The notes beneath the pieces are model-generated. The model was not told the DNA's origin. It saw nothing but the letters and a program-made list of their open reading frames with translations, and did no database searches. A DNA stretch of 60,000 nucleotides from Polytrichum commune (Eukaryota > Streptophyta > Polytrichopsida > Polytrichales > Polytrichaceae), in assembly GCA_950295325.1 (NCBI GenBank), contig OX485804.1:1490001-1550000 (forward strand), given 5' to 3'. Below, in pieces: positions 35,334-46,319 of this stretch; positions within the stretch are counted from its first letter, which is position 1; the number at the start of each line of letters is the position of its first letter. Both the position numbers and the translations under genes were made by a program.

Positions 35334-35737
35334 TTAGGGCCGTTTTACACCTAGAGGCCATGCCAATTCATTGTGTAAGAGGCTTGAAATCCTTACTCGT
35401 GATTGGCCAAAGGTTAAAATCAGTCCCAACCCCTTTACACCTAGAGGCTGGGCCAATTTGGTGGTATGCATTTTTTAATCAAAAAATGCATGGTATGACA
35501 CGGCCCGAGCTCGTTGAATTGGGTGCACCCAAAACGGAGGGCCAATGTCACATTTCAATAATAAAAATTTCTTTTAACAAAATATGATATTTTCAACGAA
35601 CTATATCCATTGGATTATGTGGAAATATGAACGGCTCTATGCTAGATTATGCTAGATCCGTTAGATTATGCTAGATTTATTGAATCGGCCTAGCTTCTTG
35701 GCCCTAAGGCCTTTACATATGGCAAAATTGACCCCCA

Positions 35738-37299
35738 TGTGAGGCCAAACCCCCCACCCTTAAGCGTCCGTAGTCCGAGTAGTGGGTTTGGGCTCACATT
35801 CCTCCGCGGTATTGGATTTGGACTTGGATGAGTCCATAGTGCAAGGTTCACCCTTCAAGTGGTCTTGGATTTAACTAGCTCCTTCATAAACCCAGCTCCT
35901 TCATAAACCCAGCTTCTTAGCTTCTAACTAAACAAACCCAGCTTCTTCATAAACCCAGCTCCTTCATGAACCCAGCTCCTTAGCTTCTAACTAAACAAAC
36001 CCAGGTCCTTCATAAACCCAGCTCTTTACTTTCTAACTAAACAAACCCAGCTCCTTCATAAACCCAGCTCCTTCATGAACCCACAACTTTGTAGTTGTAA
36101 TCCCCAACTACCTCACTAATTATTCAAGCCCTTAACTAATCTTCCTACCTAATTTCTCTAATTCTACTAACAACCCCTTTCTAATCACACAATTCTTCTC
36201 TAATCCTAAAATCCTAAAATCCTAGAGAGGAGAGGGGGAGAGAGAATTTCCTAACTTCACTAAGACTAACTAATCCACACAAGTATATTTTTGCACTCAT
36301 CACAACATCAAGTGCTCAACTCTTAAACATAGAACTTACAACCACGTGTATTCAAAACATGAACTTTAAGTACCACAAATTGGAATCATGAATTAACTTT
36401 AAAATCCTTCACGTCAACACTAATTCTACCAAGAGGTCAAGCCCTCTTCAAGGCTAACAAGCCTTGGCTCTCAAACTAAAAACTAAGCACACACATGTGC
36501 TCCAATATGGCTTCCCACACCCACACTTATAACTCGTGGGGTGCCTTGGAGCACAAAGGAAAGAGAGGATGAGTGAGGGAAGAATGAGGGATTATATAGT
36601 AAGCTTGAGGGGGTGAGCACCCTCAAGGCTCACGATAAGCCCTTGAGATTTTCTCCTACTTAGTAGGCGCCAATCCTATCTTCTAAGTCTTCCTCCCTCA
36701 AATGATCAACAAGGATCCTAATTCGAACATTTAACTAGCCTTGGCTTTCTACCTACCACACTTTACCAAACTTGGGATGCTTCAACCCAAACTTAGCCTC
36801 CTTCGCTTTCCGCCGCCATAACTTTCTCCCCTTACTTTCCCAAATCGTCGCTCACCACTTAATTCAAACCACGATGCTTAACTCGTGATTTGATTGGTGC
36901 TTTGAGAATTTGCTTATCCTCCACCTTGCATTCTTCCTTGGGCCTTCCCCATTAAGTGGCCATGATGAGGTGGTCCACTTGTGCGCTCCATGTGATCCTC
37001 CATTCATCCCAATTCGAATGCACTTGCCTCTTGAGTCACTTTGGTTGTCTCCATCCATTTGTACTAGCCTACTCACTAACTACTCAATCCAAGTTCTCCT
37101 TACCTATCCTCATTCACTCAAATCCTTCCGAAGGTAAAAACACAATAACAACTCACATCCTAGCCTCTTACAACATGGTACTTCTAAGACTAACATTTCA
37201 CTCTTTTTATATTTTTGTGAAGTAACATGCTACTTCAAAGTGCATCAACTAACGTTTCAAGGGTCTAAGACTAAATGTGGGCACCCTTTTGGGCTCACA
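35738..37299 (-). mobile_element. 1.56-kb element with TGTGAG termini, nested, same family as 18249-32761
   Basis: CCCCA stands on both sides (35733-35737 and 37300-37304). It begins TGTGAGGCC and ends GGGCTCACA. Read on the - strand it begins TGTGAGCCCAAAAGGGTGCC, matching the left end of the large element, and ends with ACGCTTAAGGGTGG...GGCCTCACA, matching its right end. It carries a minisatellite and no ORF of note. A solo LTR or a short non-autonomous derivative are both possible. Confidence 0.75.
35870..36090. repeat. Minisatellite CCCAGCTCCTTCATAAA type
   Basis: Repeated AACCCAGCTCCTTCATAAAC alternating with TTAGCTTCTAACTAAACAAA in several higher-order units, within the 1.56-kb nested element. 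Confidence 0.9.
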
Positions 37300-37699
37300 C
37301 CCCATTATAATCTTGTTATAATGTGTAGTTGAGGCTGGCCTCCAACTCAAACATGGCTGAATTTTCATGCAATTGGCCTCAAGGGGAATTGGCCCGGCCT
37401 CTAGGTGTAAAGCGGCCCTTAGAAAGCAACTATAGGTAGTGGCATTGTGGCAGCCGGCAGTGCACCTTGGAAGACTTGTGCTTTCATTGCGGGATAGACA
37501 TCCACACTGTGATATTCTTCCAAAATTGTTCTGGTTTGCTTCCTATGGTCATTATTTCTCATATTTTAGTTCCATGGCTTTGAGGATGTGGGCTCTTGTT
37601 CGGTCTTGAGCGGAAGAGCGAACATGTGCAAGCCTCAAGTACTTTGAAGCTTCAGTCCTTGCCATTGGAGGTGTGGATGTAGATATTAATTAGGATTTT

Positions 37700-38640
37700 T
37701 TTGTTAATTTGAGGCGGTTTATAAAGGAGGAATGCATTTCCCGATTTGTGCTTGGTGGAGAGAGGTGGGGCATTGACCCACAAATATTTCCAAATGATGG
37801 TGAAGGAGAATTTTAGTAGTTTTCCAGTGTTGAACAAAAAAATAAAGGTTTGTTTGGGTTGGGATGTGAGTCCTCTGACATATCATGTAGCTCCTTGCAC
37901 GAAGTTGAGGGATGAGGGTTTGCACACCTTCAAAGGTATGCTTGGGTATTGCGTGTAGGACAATGGTGAGGCTCATTTTGAGTTTGTGCATCACAACATA
38001 TCAACCGATGACATGAATGATGGTAAGATGGAGTATGAAAATTTTGGCAAGGTGGGATTGAATAATTGTATGAGTCCATCTCATAATAACATTTACAAAG
38101 GGCTCATCAATGGGGCCACTTTCATACGAAGAAGCATTTAGGTGTCACTCTTCCCGGGACTTTGTATAGTATGTGCAAGAGTGGTCAATTTTACCCCAAT
38201 ATGACGTGGGTAATCCCGTTGAGGTCCGTTGTGATAGATGTGAGGTGCGTGACTTCCATATGGAAAGTTAAGATGGATCCTAATGATATTGACATGGAAG
38301 ACATCTACAATGTTTTCTTTGGCCCAATGACGAGTGTTGCGACAATGAGGTATTTTAACTCATAAATAATGGCGCATGAGCATGAAGAGGAGGAAAGAGC
38401 AGTAAACCGTGTTCTTTGTGACAATAATTACTAATTTTTGCCAATTTTACTGGAATGGAAAGAGGATGATACACATGACTTTGAATTCAAGGATCTCCAA
38501 CAAGTTGGGCTTCAAGAAGACAAATGTATAGGAGTCGCCAAGGGTTGGACTGCCTTTTTGGCATTTGGAATTGCTGGACTTGCAACATTTGTTGTAGGAA
38601 GCGGGGAGGGGATGTTGGCTTGTTCGTAGGTGCCAAGCCT
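37700..38640 (+). pseudogene. Replitron-like HUH/Rep protein remnant
   Basis: Reading through breaks: RGGALTHKYFQMMVKENFSS (degenerate HUH-like H-x-x-F-Q), then HTFKGMLGYCV-stop-DNGEAHFEFVHHNIS. The stop at 37956-37958 replaces the Lys expected in a Rep motif III YxxK (Tyr at 37947-37949). After a frameshift near 38099: AHQWGHFHTKKHLG...LYSMCKSGQFYPNMTWVIPL, then MEDIYNVFFG. The order GYCxKDNG / HN(V/I)S / SG-x-x-P-x-x-WV-x-P / VFFG is what I recall of plant and algal replitron-type Rep proteins. A further open piece (38438-38629) ends the region. Not functional. Confidence 0.55.
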
Positions 38641-38829
38641 CTGCTGGCCGCCACTATGCGGCATGGAGCATTGCAAATCGTTCGGGGGCCTTTATAACTC
38701 AAACTACCGGAATGGATAGAGTGTTGTTGTATGTCCCCGTGAGGCGGCTCCAATCCAAGAGCTTGGATTAGGCTTTTCGAAGCCTTCCAATTTTTGCCCT
38801 TGGATGATAAGTATTTTTCTGCTTTGGAG

Positions 38830-40314
38830 ATTTAATGTGGAATTTTTGCACCTTAGATGCACCTTATATTTTGCTATGCTCTATGCAAACATCTAGTTAA
38901 TTGATTGATCTCCCAATACACCATAAGAAATATAACCAGATTGCCACCATAAGTGGGGAGCAAAACCCCAATTTTGAAGGTATCTCCACTATTTCCACTT
39001 CCAATACTGTGTCAATGCATACATTTTGAATAAAATAAAATAAAATAGAGCAAACTCCACTTGTTTTTAAGCCAAGGCTAAAAAACTCTTCAAAAACATT
39101 TGAGTTAGTTTGATTCTAGTTGGGCGGTACATGAGTGGTGAGAGGAGGAAGAAGTGCTTAGATAAACATGTGCATATGGGTGACAAAGAAAATGAGAATT
39201 TTCTTTATTAATAAGAGATGAAACATGTTAGCACCTTAAACTTGGAGAAACCCTCTAAGACTTTCTTGTTAAACTCAAATAAGGGATCATTAGGGGATTT
39301 CAACCCAAGTTGATCCCCATGCTTTATGGTGACTTTATTAATATAAGTTGATTCAATCTTCTATAAAGTATGACTAATGTGATTATTGACTAATGACATG
39401 ATGTCTAAAAGGAGAAATGTGTCCCTAGTGACAACTAAACTCATCCATTGTAAATAAACGAACTCTAGTAAAATCACCACCTATTAAAGGTTTGTGGTTA
39501 ACTCATTTGAAATGGGTCTCCTAGACTTTACATTTGATATTTTTGTGCTATTTCAAGGTCAAATAAGTTATGTTAAGGTAGACATGCCCAAAACCAACTC
39601 CAAACGTAAAATTAACACCACCTATTATGGTCATGAGTTTGAGCCACTAAACGTATAGTTGTAGTAGATAGTGTTGGTTTTAGGTTTGGTGTTGGTTTGG
39701 AGTATACATACCTAAGTAGGCATGCATGGATGTCCAATATTATTCAAGTCGTACATCCAACTTTGAGAGTTGATATAGTTCATATTAATTAAGAAGTAGA
39801 ATAAATGTTCTCAAGATCCCTACTCCCTAAAAATTGGGAGGGTCTATCTGATCACTCCAGGAGATTTAGAATCTTCACTTGAACCTCCTACAACGTTTGC
39901 ATCTCAACTTTGATTTGAAACTTGAAATAACATTCTGATTGATTCGCAATTGCTTACATGATGAGGCGATTTCTAATTTAACCTAGAAAATCAAAATTGT
40001 TTAGGGAGTTGAAAGTGCTCACCATAGGACCACAAAGCTTGCTTACCAAGCCACACGTATTGTACTCTTTACCAATCAATTGCAACTTATCAATATTTTA
40101 TAGGAAGACTTGTGTATGCAAAGTTAAGAGGTTGGAGATCTTGAAAGAAAGCAAAGAACAATTGTGCATTTTTTCGTGTCCAAGGCCAATGGATAGCCTA
40201 CACATCAGCTTTATTACCTCTCCCATGGAATTTATGAAACATGGGATTTTATGATAGTGACCCACTAAGTAGAGGTGTATTATTTGGAAGACTTTTCTCT
40301 ACACCCGCTTCTTG
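38830..40314. other. AT-rich intergenic stretch
   Basis: No coding region, RNA gene or structured repeat is recognised. Confidence 0.4.
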
Positions 40315-40565
40315 TAGGATATGAAGCACACAATTAGTGCGCAATGATAAGCAGATCTAAATCATGCCCGTAGCCATTTGCCTCATAATTTTTGAAGCTC
40401 AAATGATTATATTATGCATTATCAAAGTAGAGATTGTCATGCTCATTAAGTGGATATATAGGTACCCCTCCCTTCAATCATGTCAATTGTTGAAACTAGA
40501 ATGAATAGCATATTTTGCGCAAGTAGTCCGATCTCTTTTAAACGCATGTCTTTTTGTGTCCATTT
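40315..40565 (-). repeat. Dispersed repeat family R1, copy d (reverse strand)
   Basis: The reverse complement carries the R1 order: AAAAGACATGCGTTTAAAAG, ATCGGACTAC, GGGTACCTATAT, CACTTAATGAGCATGACAAT, CTTCAAAAATTATGAGGCAA and GCACTAATTGTGTG. Confidence 0.65.
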
Positions 40566-41576
40566 TTAAATCCACATCTAACTCTATACTACTCAAATCT
40601 TGATGTCTAGATTAATTTTATGTTGGATTTAGACACATCTACCTTAGTACCACATCAAATGAACTTTGTAGGCAAAGTGCTATTCATTTCGGCATTGTTG
40701 TGCCCAAACACTCCTTCATATATTGGGGCCTTTGTCTTCGACCGGTTTAGATTTTTCATAGGTCAGTCCTATTGATGATCCCTTCTTATTGAGTTGGGGT
40801 TTCCATCAACAAAATGGTCCTAGTTCAGAGCGAAAGTTATGAATACATGGATCTTTATACCTTAGGGGGTGCTTTGAGGACCCAGTGATATCTAAAATGT
40901 GTCATTGGCAAAAATGCCAACGCCCTCCTACTTCAATTTACATGGCTAGAGCTTGAGGGCCTTAAGGAACCATGGAAGTTTGAATGGGTGAATAACCTAT
41001 GTGAAGATCCATAAATTCAAATATGTTAACAAATGGCTCACCAATCGTGAAATACATCAACCTTGGTCCACTAACTTCTAGACCTCACCCACATTGACCG
41101 AGGCTCAACTATCTCAACTGCTAAAATTCCACTATGGCCAATTCATGGGCAACTACCAAAAACACAACATCCTTAAACACAACATTTCACCCAAATGCCT
41201 CCTTTGCATGGTATCCCAAAATGACACTTGGCTACACCTACTTGCCCTATGCACCAATCCACACCTTGCCAATTATCGTACATATAGACATTAAAGCCGT
41301 ACACGTTGCTCTTAGTGTCGCGCACCTCTCCATGAGGAGTGCCTGCAACATCATGGGCAAGGGGGACCCTGGAGTGATGCTCGGGATTTTTGGCGCTGTA
41401 GGTGAGAGGGCCCAAGTGATCCTAGTGTGGGTGAGGGCCCCAGGCGTTCTTGAGACGCCTCCCACCACGGAGACTAGGAGTCACAAGGGTAAGGCCATAA
41501 GCATTGAATAGCTTATGGCGTCCAGATTTTAAAATGCTCAAGAACTCCCTAATGGGAGGTGTGAACTAGAAGATAT

Positions 41577-42094
41577 GGCAATTTGAGTGGGGTGTTGCTT
41601 AGGGACAACACCCAGGGATAGCAATGACCTGGGAGTGGTGTCCGGGACTGCTGAGGTTAGAACGACCATAAAATTTTCAATACTTGCTTGAATGCAACAA
41701 GTGAGGAGTCTAGCGGCATCTACATAAATATTAGATGTCAATGGAGTGGTTGCTTGGTAGAAACAAAGATCATACAACAAAGTCATGAATGTCCTTTGCG
41801 AATGCATGTGTAGGAGGGTTGATTTATGAGCTTGGCAATTTGAGTGGGGTGTTGCTTAGGGACAACACCCTGGGATAGCAATGACCTGGGAGTGGTGTCC
41901 GGGACTGCTGAGGTTAGAACGACCATAAAATTTTCAATACTTGCTTGAATGCAACAAGTGAGGAGTCTAGCGGCATCTACATAAATATTAGATGTCAATG
42001 GAGTGGTTGCTTGGTAGAAACAAAGATCATACAACAAAGTCATGAATGTCCTTTGCGAATGCATGTGTAGGAGGGTTGATTTATGAGCTTGGAT
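41577..42094. repeat. 257-bp tandem duplication, nearly identical
   Basis: Copy 1 is 41577-41833 and copy 2 starts at 41834. I see one difference (CACCCAGGGAT versus CACCCTGGGAT), so the duplication is recent. The unit holds no recognised gene. Confidence 0.95.
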
Positions 42095-42610
42095 GTCCAT
42101 GGTATGGGGAGCTAATCATGCATGTGTGTGGGATATGTAGGTTAGCGCTTGTGACACTTGCTAGAGTTGCGAAGCGGTGAAAATAAGTTAAGGGGCACTA
42201 GCAAGGGTTGTGACACTTATAGCCCATTTGCCCAGTAGCTAGATGCTACACTCTTTACCATGCACGCATATACGGCACATGCCTCCCATATAAGGTTGCC
42301 CCATCCTGGCTTTTCCCATGCTCTTGTTATACTAACAAATGCATATGCTTGGCCCAACTATGCCTTGGCATTCTTTGTGTCTAGGCACTTCACCGAAAGA
42401 TACACCACCATTCCTACCTTCACCTCAATACCTCCATTCTTATTATTAAATTTACATGTTGTAACGATCATTTCCCACAAAGAAGCCATCCATAGGAAAT
42501 ACACCAAATACACTCTCTTGTTAGAAACAATCGAACATCAAGGATGGGTCACCCCCACCTCCATATCCCAATGTTACAAATACAAAATCTCATCAATGAC
42601 ATCCAAAACA

Positions 42611-42748
42611 CATAACAATGCTCAACGACATGGGCCCTCAAAATACAACAGTGAGATGTTGGAAGTTTAGTCTGAATTTGAGTCTCCATGTGCAACTTTT
42701 TGAGCATCTCACTGTTATATTATGAGGACCCATAAAACGAGAGCTATG
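42611..42748. mobile_element. MITE family M1, copy 2
   Basis: Arms TGGGCCCTCAAAATACAACA plus GTGAGATG, and GAGCATCTCACTGTTATAT plus TATGAGGACCCA, are the same palindromic arms as 15335-15487. It is inserted in the older LINE fragment. Confidence 0.8.
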
Positions 42749-42974
42749 CCCTATGCAATGCCATCAAATATATTGCACACCTTGTACTCAACAAGGTTAA
42801 ATTAGACAAAAACCAATTTCCAATCATCCATACATAAAACACTAATCCCAACTTTCCCAATACACCCCTCAAATTGGCCAACCTACTAGAAGGTAGGCAT
42901 TAAACCCTTTGTCAACCATTTAATTTGACAATTCCATATCTGGCTTTATTCACACATGAAGTTTAAAGACTTAA

Positions 42975-43597
42975 GAGCGTCCCCACCAGACCGGGTACCT
43001 ATGATCGGGGGAAATCGACAGCTAGTTACAAATGAACCGGTTGAGTTTGAGAAATAACCGGTTGAAGTTCAAGATTGCAGGAAAATTACTGATCATTTTA
43101 GATGAATTTGTAGAATATACCCCAATTTAATAAAGGAAAACTGAAGGATGTCAACATCTAACCAGTTGGATTTGCAAACACTAGGATCTCCACTGATTAT
43201 GCCCAAAAATCTCCCCGAACACTGCTCGGCACATGCCAAATAAAATACATAATATTTTGTACCTTTGGGGAGCCCTCCATCTTGGGCAAGGCAACTCATC
43301 ACAAGTCAAAGCCCACCAAAGCCTAGGCATACCCCCACCAAAATTAGGAAGCAATCAATAAGACAATGACACTTATTATTTCACACGGGATAAAGTAGGA
43401 TATCGGAGTATCTAATATTAAAGTAATCTTTTGGCGGGTCAAAGGAGGTCTTAACAATACCCGGGCCGGTTCTAAATTAAGGGGGGGGGGTGTGGCCACT
43501 GGTGGGGCTCACTTTATGCCGGTACCACCACCTAAAAACCCGAGATGCCCCATTTATGGCGTTGGCATGCCCCATGGCTGATATGGTGGGGACGCTC
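42975..43597. mobile_element. Tourist-like (PIF/Harbinger) MITE
   Basis: Terminal inverted repeat GAGCGTCCCCACCA on both ends, flanked by TAA (42972-42974 and 43598-43600). 623 bp, with no transposase. Part of its interior (43000-43215: GGAAAATTACTGATC, ATTTGTAGAATAT, GATGTCAACAT) is shared with 51600-51800. Confidence 0.8.
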
Positions 43598-43600
43598 TAA

Positions 43601-46032
43601 GCCTTCCGATATTCTCTCTCCCATGAACTCCCACCACGAGCCAAGCAGTTTCTAGAAGCTCCCATGACGTGATGAGGGGCTAATCACACCGGCATGTTCA
43701 AACACCATCCGTCGGCATCTCCGGATGTAATAGTGTGAAAAATGGTGGGCTTGCATCTATTTCTCAACATAATCCCAGCAATATCATGGTTGAATTGGAC
43801 GGAGAGTTTGGTGTGATCAGGGCATGAGTGCAATTTCTAGAAACTCTGACGACGCTTGGTCCGTGTAGCAAATCTATAGTTTTGAGTTGTCAATGTGGGG
43901 ATGCCCGTTAAGCTGAACATCTGAACACAAGCATTTGGAAACAACATCTCTCTCGTAGTAGCTCGCTCTGTTGAATGCAAGATATTTAAGCTTAAGTACT
44001 TGTCAAGAAATTTGAAGGTAATGGAGTTACATAATTATAGAATCATGAAAACCATCACAACCACACTAAGCTCACCGTATTGTAAGTAGCTGATGATGTA
44101 ACAATAGTTGTGGTTGCGGGTGTCAATACATTTATACACCTTTCCCCCCTCATCTTGCCAATATAGAGCCAGAGAAATAGAAAGTAAACTACGTACTTCC
44201 AGCCATCAACGTCCACCGTAGTTCAAAGTAGGAGATGATTTGAGTTTTCATCAAATGCTCGATGGCAGGTCCTCAATACTGCAGATACGCATTTACGTCA
44301 AGTTCATTGTAGATGCGAGAGAGATGTCTAGCAGTGGGATACATTAATACATAAGGATTCTTGCATCTAGCCTGTTCTTAGTCCTCATTTGTGGTTGGTT
44401 GCATACGGAGCTCTGTTCGTTGCTCATGTTTGTGCTTAGAGATTACTGTATTACCTACACGGCATTAGCAAAAATCTTCTGGACTCGTTTTATTTGCAGC
44501 TGCAATGGGTTGTGAGGATAGTCACGAATCGGGATGTTTTCAGCTTTAGTAGTCTAGATCTTCATTAAATTAAGTCACTAAGTACGTTCATTCCAACTTA
44601 TTCAATAGGCCTGAAAGATTTGTTGAGGTATGTCAAATGACAAGTTGGCTTTGAATGTGCTTCATAGAACCCCATTCAACATCGAATAATACTGTACACA
44701 ATACATTGGCATTTACCTTAGGCAGTGAACGGCTTGTCGTCTTCATTGTAGATGGATGGGAGGTGTTGAGCAATGGAAATTCACATAAGGAATCTCGAAT
44801 CTATCAGTGGGAGCCTTAATGTTGAATAAACGTGTCTTGGATTTTGTAGCTTACGTTATGGATGCAGTTTCGTGGATTGCTTTTGGACCTACTGAAAGAA
44901 ATATTATTAAACAACTGTTAAAACTCAAGGATCTGGATTCTTCATGTCCGGGACTTGCCATGTTTTTGGCAAATTCGGTGATCAATGTCACCTTGAAGTT
45001 CGTCTTTGTATGTGATGGTTGTCCTGAGAAATTCGTTTTTGTGTCAATTGCTGTCAGGCTAGAACTTTGAACTTTCAAGTCCATTGACCTTTTATCAACC
45101 TCCACGAAGCATGATTTCAACAGGTTGGCTTCTTTTGTTGCCTCCACCCTCACTGTGGTTCAATAACCTGCTTTCTTTGCTTGAAAAACAAAGCTATAAA
45201 TTTCTCAGGAGGATCGGAATATGGTGTGTCATGGCTGCTTCTTGACGATGAACATGTAGATAGGGATGTGAAGTTAGCATGTCGAATTTGACTCTCAACC
45301 TCCGGTGCATGTGACAGTGTCTCCTTTGAGAGAAATAGTGCAAATGGTACCAACAATAGCAATTCTATTTTTCTCATTTTCTAGATTCAAAGCGATTCCT
45401 TTCATACCTCTGGCAAATTCGACCATTTCTTCAACTTGAAACTTATCTAATCCAGAATCACGTGCAATTCCATCTCTGATTGATACCACAGTTTGGAACT
45501 ATCTCATGCACTTGCGGTGTAGTTTTTTGGTAATTCTTTGTCTTGATGATATAGATCGTTCCACTCCAACCAACTCATTCCCAATTAATTCGTCCAAACT
45601 TCATAGAAAAGTGTTGTAGTTACTGCTGGAAGTGCCTGAAAGTGTTTTTGTGAGTTCCATTGCATCTCTTGTTCATTCGACTGTATGCAAGTATAGGAGG
45701 ATGTATTTATCTAAAAGCATGTCACATTGGTTGCACTTCACGTTGCTTGTGGGATTGATCTTAATGTCACTGCCAATTTGAGGGCTTCTCTGTTGGTTGT
45801 ATAGTTAAGGGCTCAATATATTGAGTTGCAAACAGTCTACTCAGTTTTAATCTCATGAGCACTCCCATTTACTTAATTGTATGGGAGTTTCTTAATCATA
45901 GTCATCCTCATCATGCTTTAAGTTCTGGCCATGGCCACAGTTAGTCGTCAGGATTGATATTATTCCCCTTGGCAAGGCCTATATTCACCCCACTTATTTA
46001 ATCCCCTTACTTTACATTGGTGATTGATGCAG
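43601..46032. other. Intergenic stretch with repeat fragments
   Basis: Repeats shared with 34203-34610 occur at 43927-43978, 44308-44372 and 44748-44805. Open frames at 44807-45070 (+) and 45295-45489 (-) look protein-like, but no family is recognised. Confidence 0.4.
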
Positions 46033-46205
46033 GTATATGACTTGTTTGGAATCTGGTTCCCAGCTGAAGTGATTTCACAAAAGCCTGAGTATAAATATAT
46101 CACTTTGTTTGTGGCGAGTATTTTCAAAATTGTATTGGGGAGACTCTTTACCTCGTGCACTGCCTATGGGGACTTCGTCAACAGAATTGGCCACGATGGC
46201 CTTAG
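46033..46205 (+). other. Exon-like open segment upstream of the DUF247 gene
   Basis: Bounded by an acceptor (TGATGCAG) and a donor (AG|GTGAGA) and open throughout: VYDLFGIWFPAEVISQKPEY...GDFVNRIGHDGLR. The middle is hydrophobic. Neither splice choice I tried joins it in frame to the DUF247 ORF at 46320, so it may belong to another gene, to a 5' UTR, or be fortuitous. Confidence 0.25.
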
Positions 46206-46319
46206 GTGAGAGTCTTCCGCTCGCTCTCAAAGCTTGCTTGTATTGGATGAAAAGTGTTTCACATTAAGTTTGAATATCAATTTTGCCCTTACCTACAAAA
46301 GCTTACTTTAAGTCTCTTA

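Larger units (their letters stand above)
35337..37418. mobile_element. PIF/Harbinger-like non-autonomous DNA transposon
   Basis: 33-bp terminal inverted repeats beginning GGGCCG(T/C)TTTACACCTAGAG and continuing GCC..GCCAATTC, with 3 mismatches. They are flanked by the direct repeat TTA (35334-35336 and 37419-37421), the TWA-type target of this superfamily. An internal TIR-like block (CCTTTACACCTAGAGGC) is at 35432-35450. No transposase is present. Most of its length is the nested element at 35738-37299. Confidence 0.8.
40880..42840 (+). pseudogene. Older LINE fragment (RNase H end and restriction-like endonuclease), interrupted
   Basis: Pieces match the C-terminus of the 20091-27960 LINE in order. 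VIGKNANAL (end of RNase H). 41094-41294: CLLC-x8-WLHL-x3-C with YRTYRH and then KAV one frame away, the RHN region. 42440-42570: a KYTKYTLLLETIEHQGW block like KNNKYKPLIDSIASRGW. Near 42750: ALCNAIKYIAHLVLNK, like VIQYAMSILLHK. It is broken by frameshifts, by the 41577-42094 duplicated block and by a MITE at 42611-42748. Confidence 0.7.

Noticed and set aside
41134-41511. 125-codon ORF
   Set aside because: A frame-shifted reading of the LINE fragment running into unrelated sequence.
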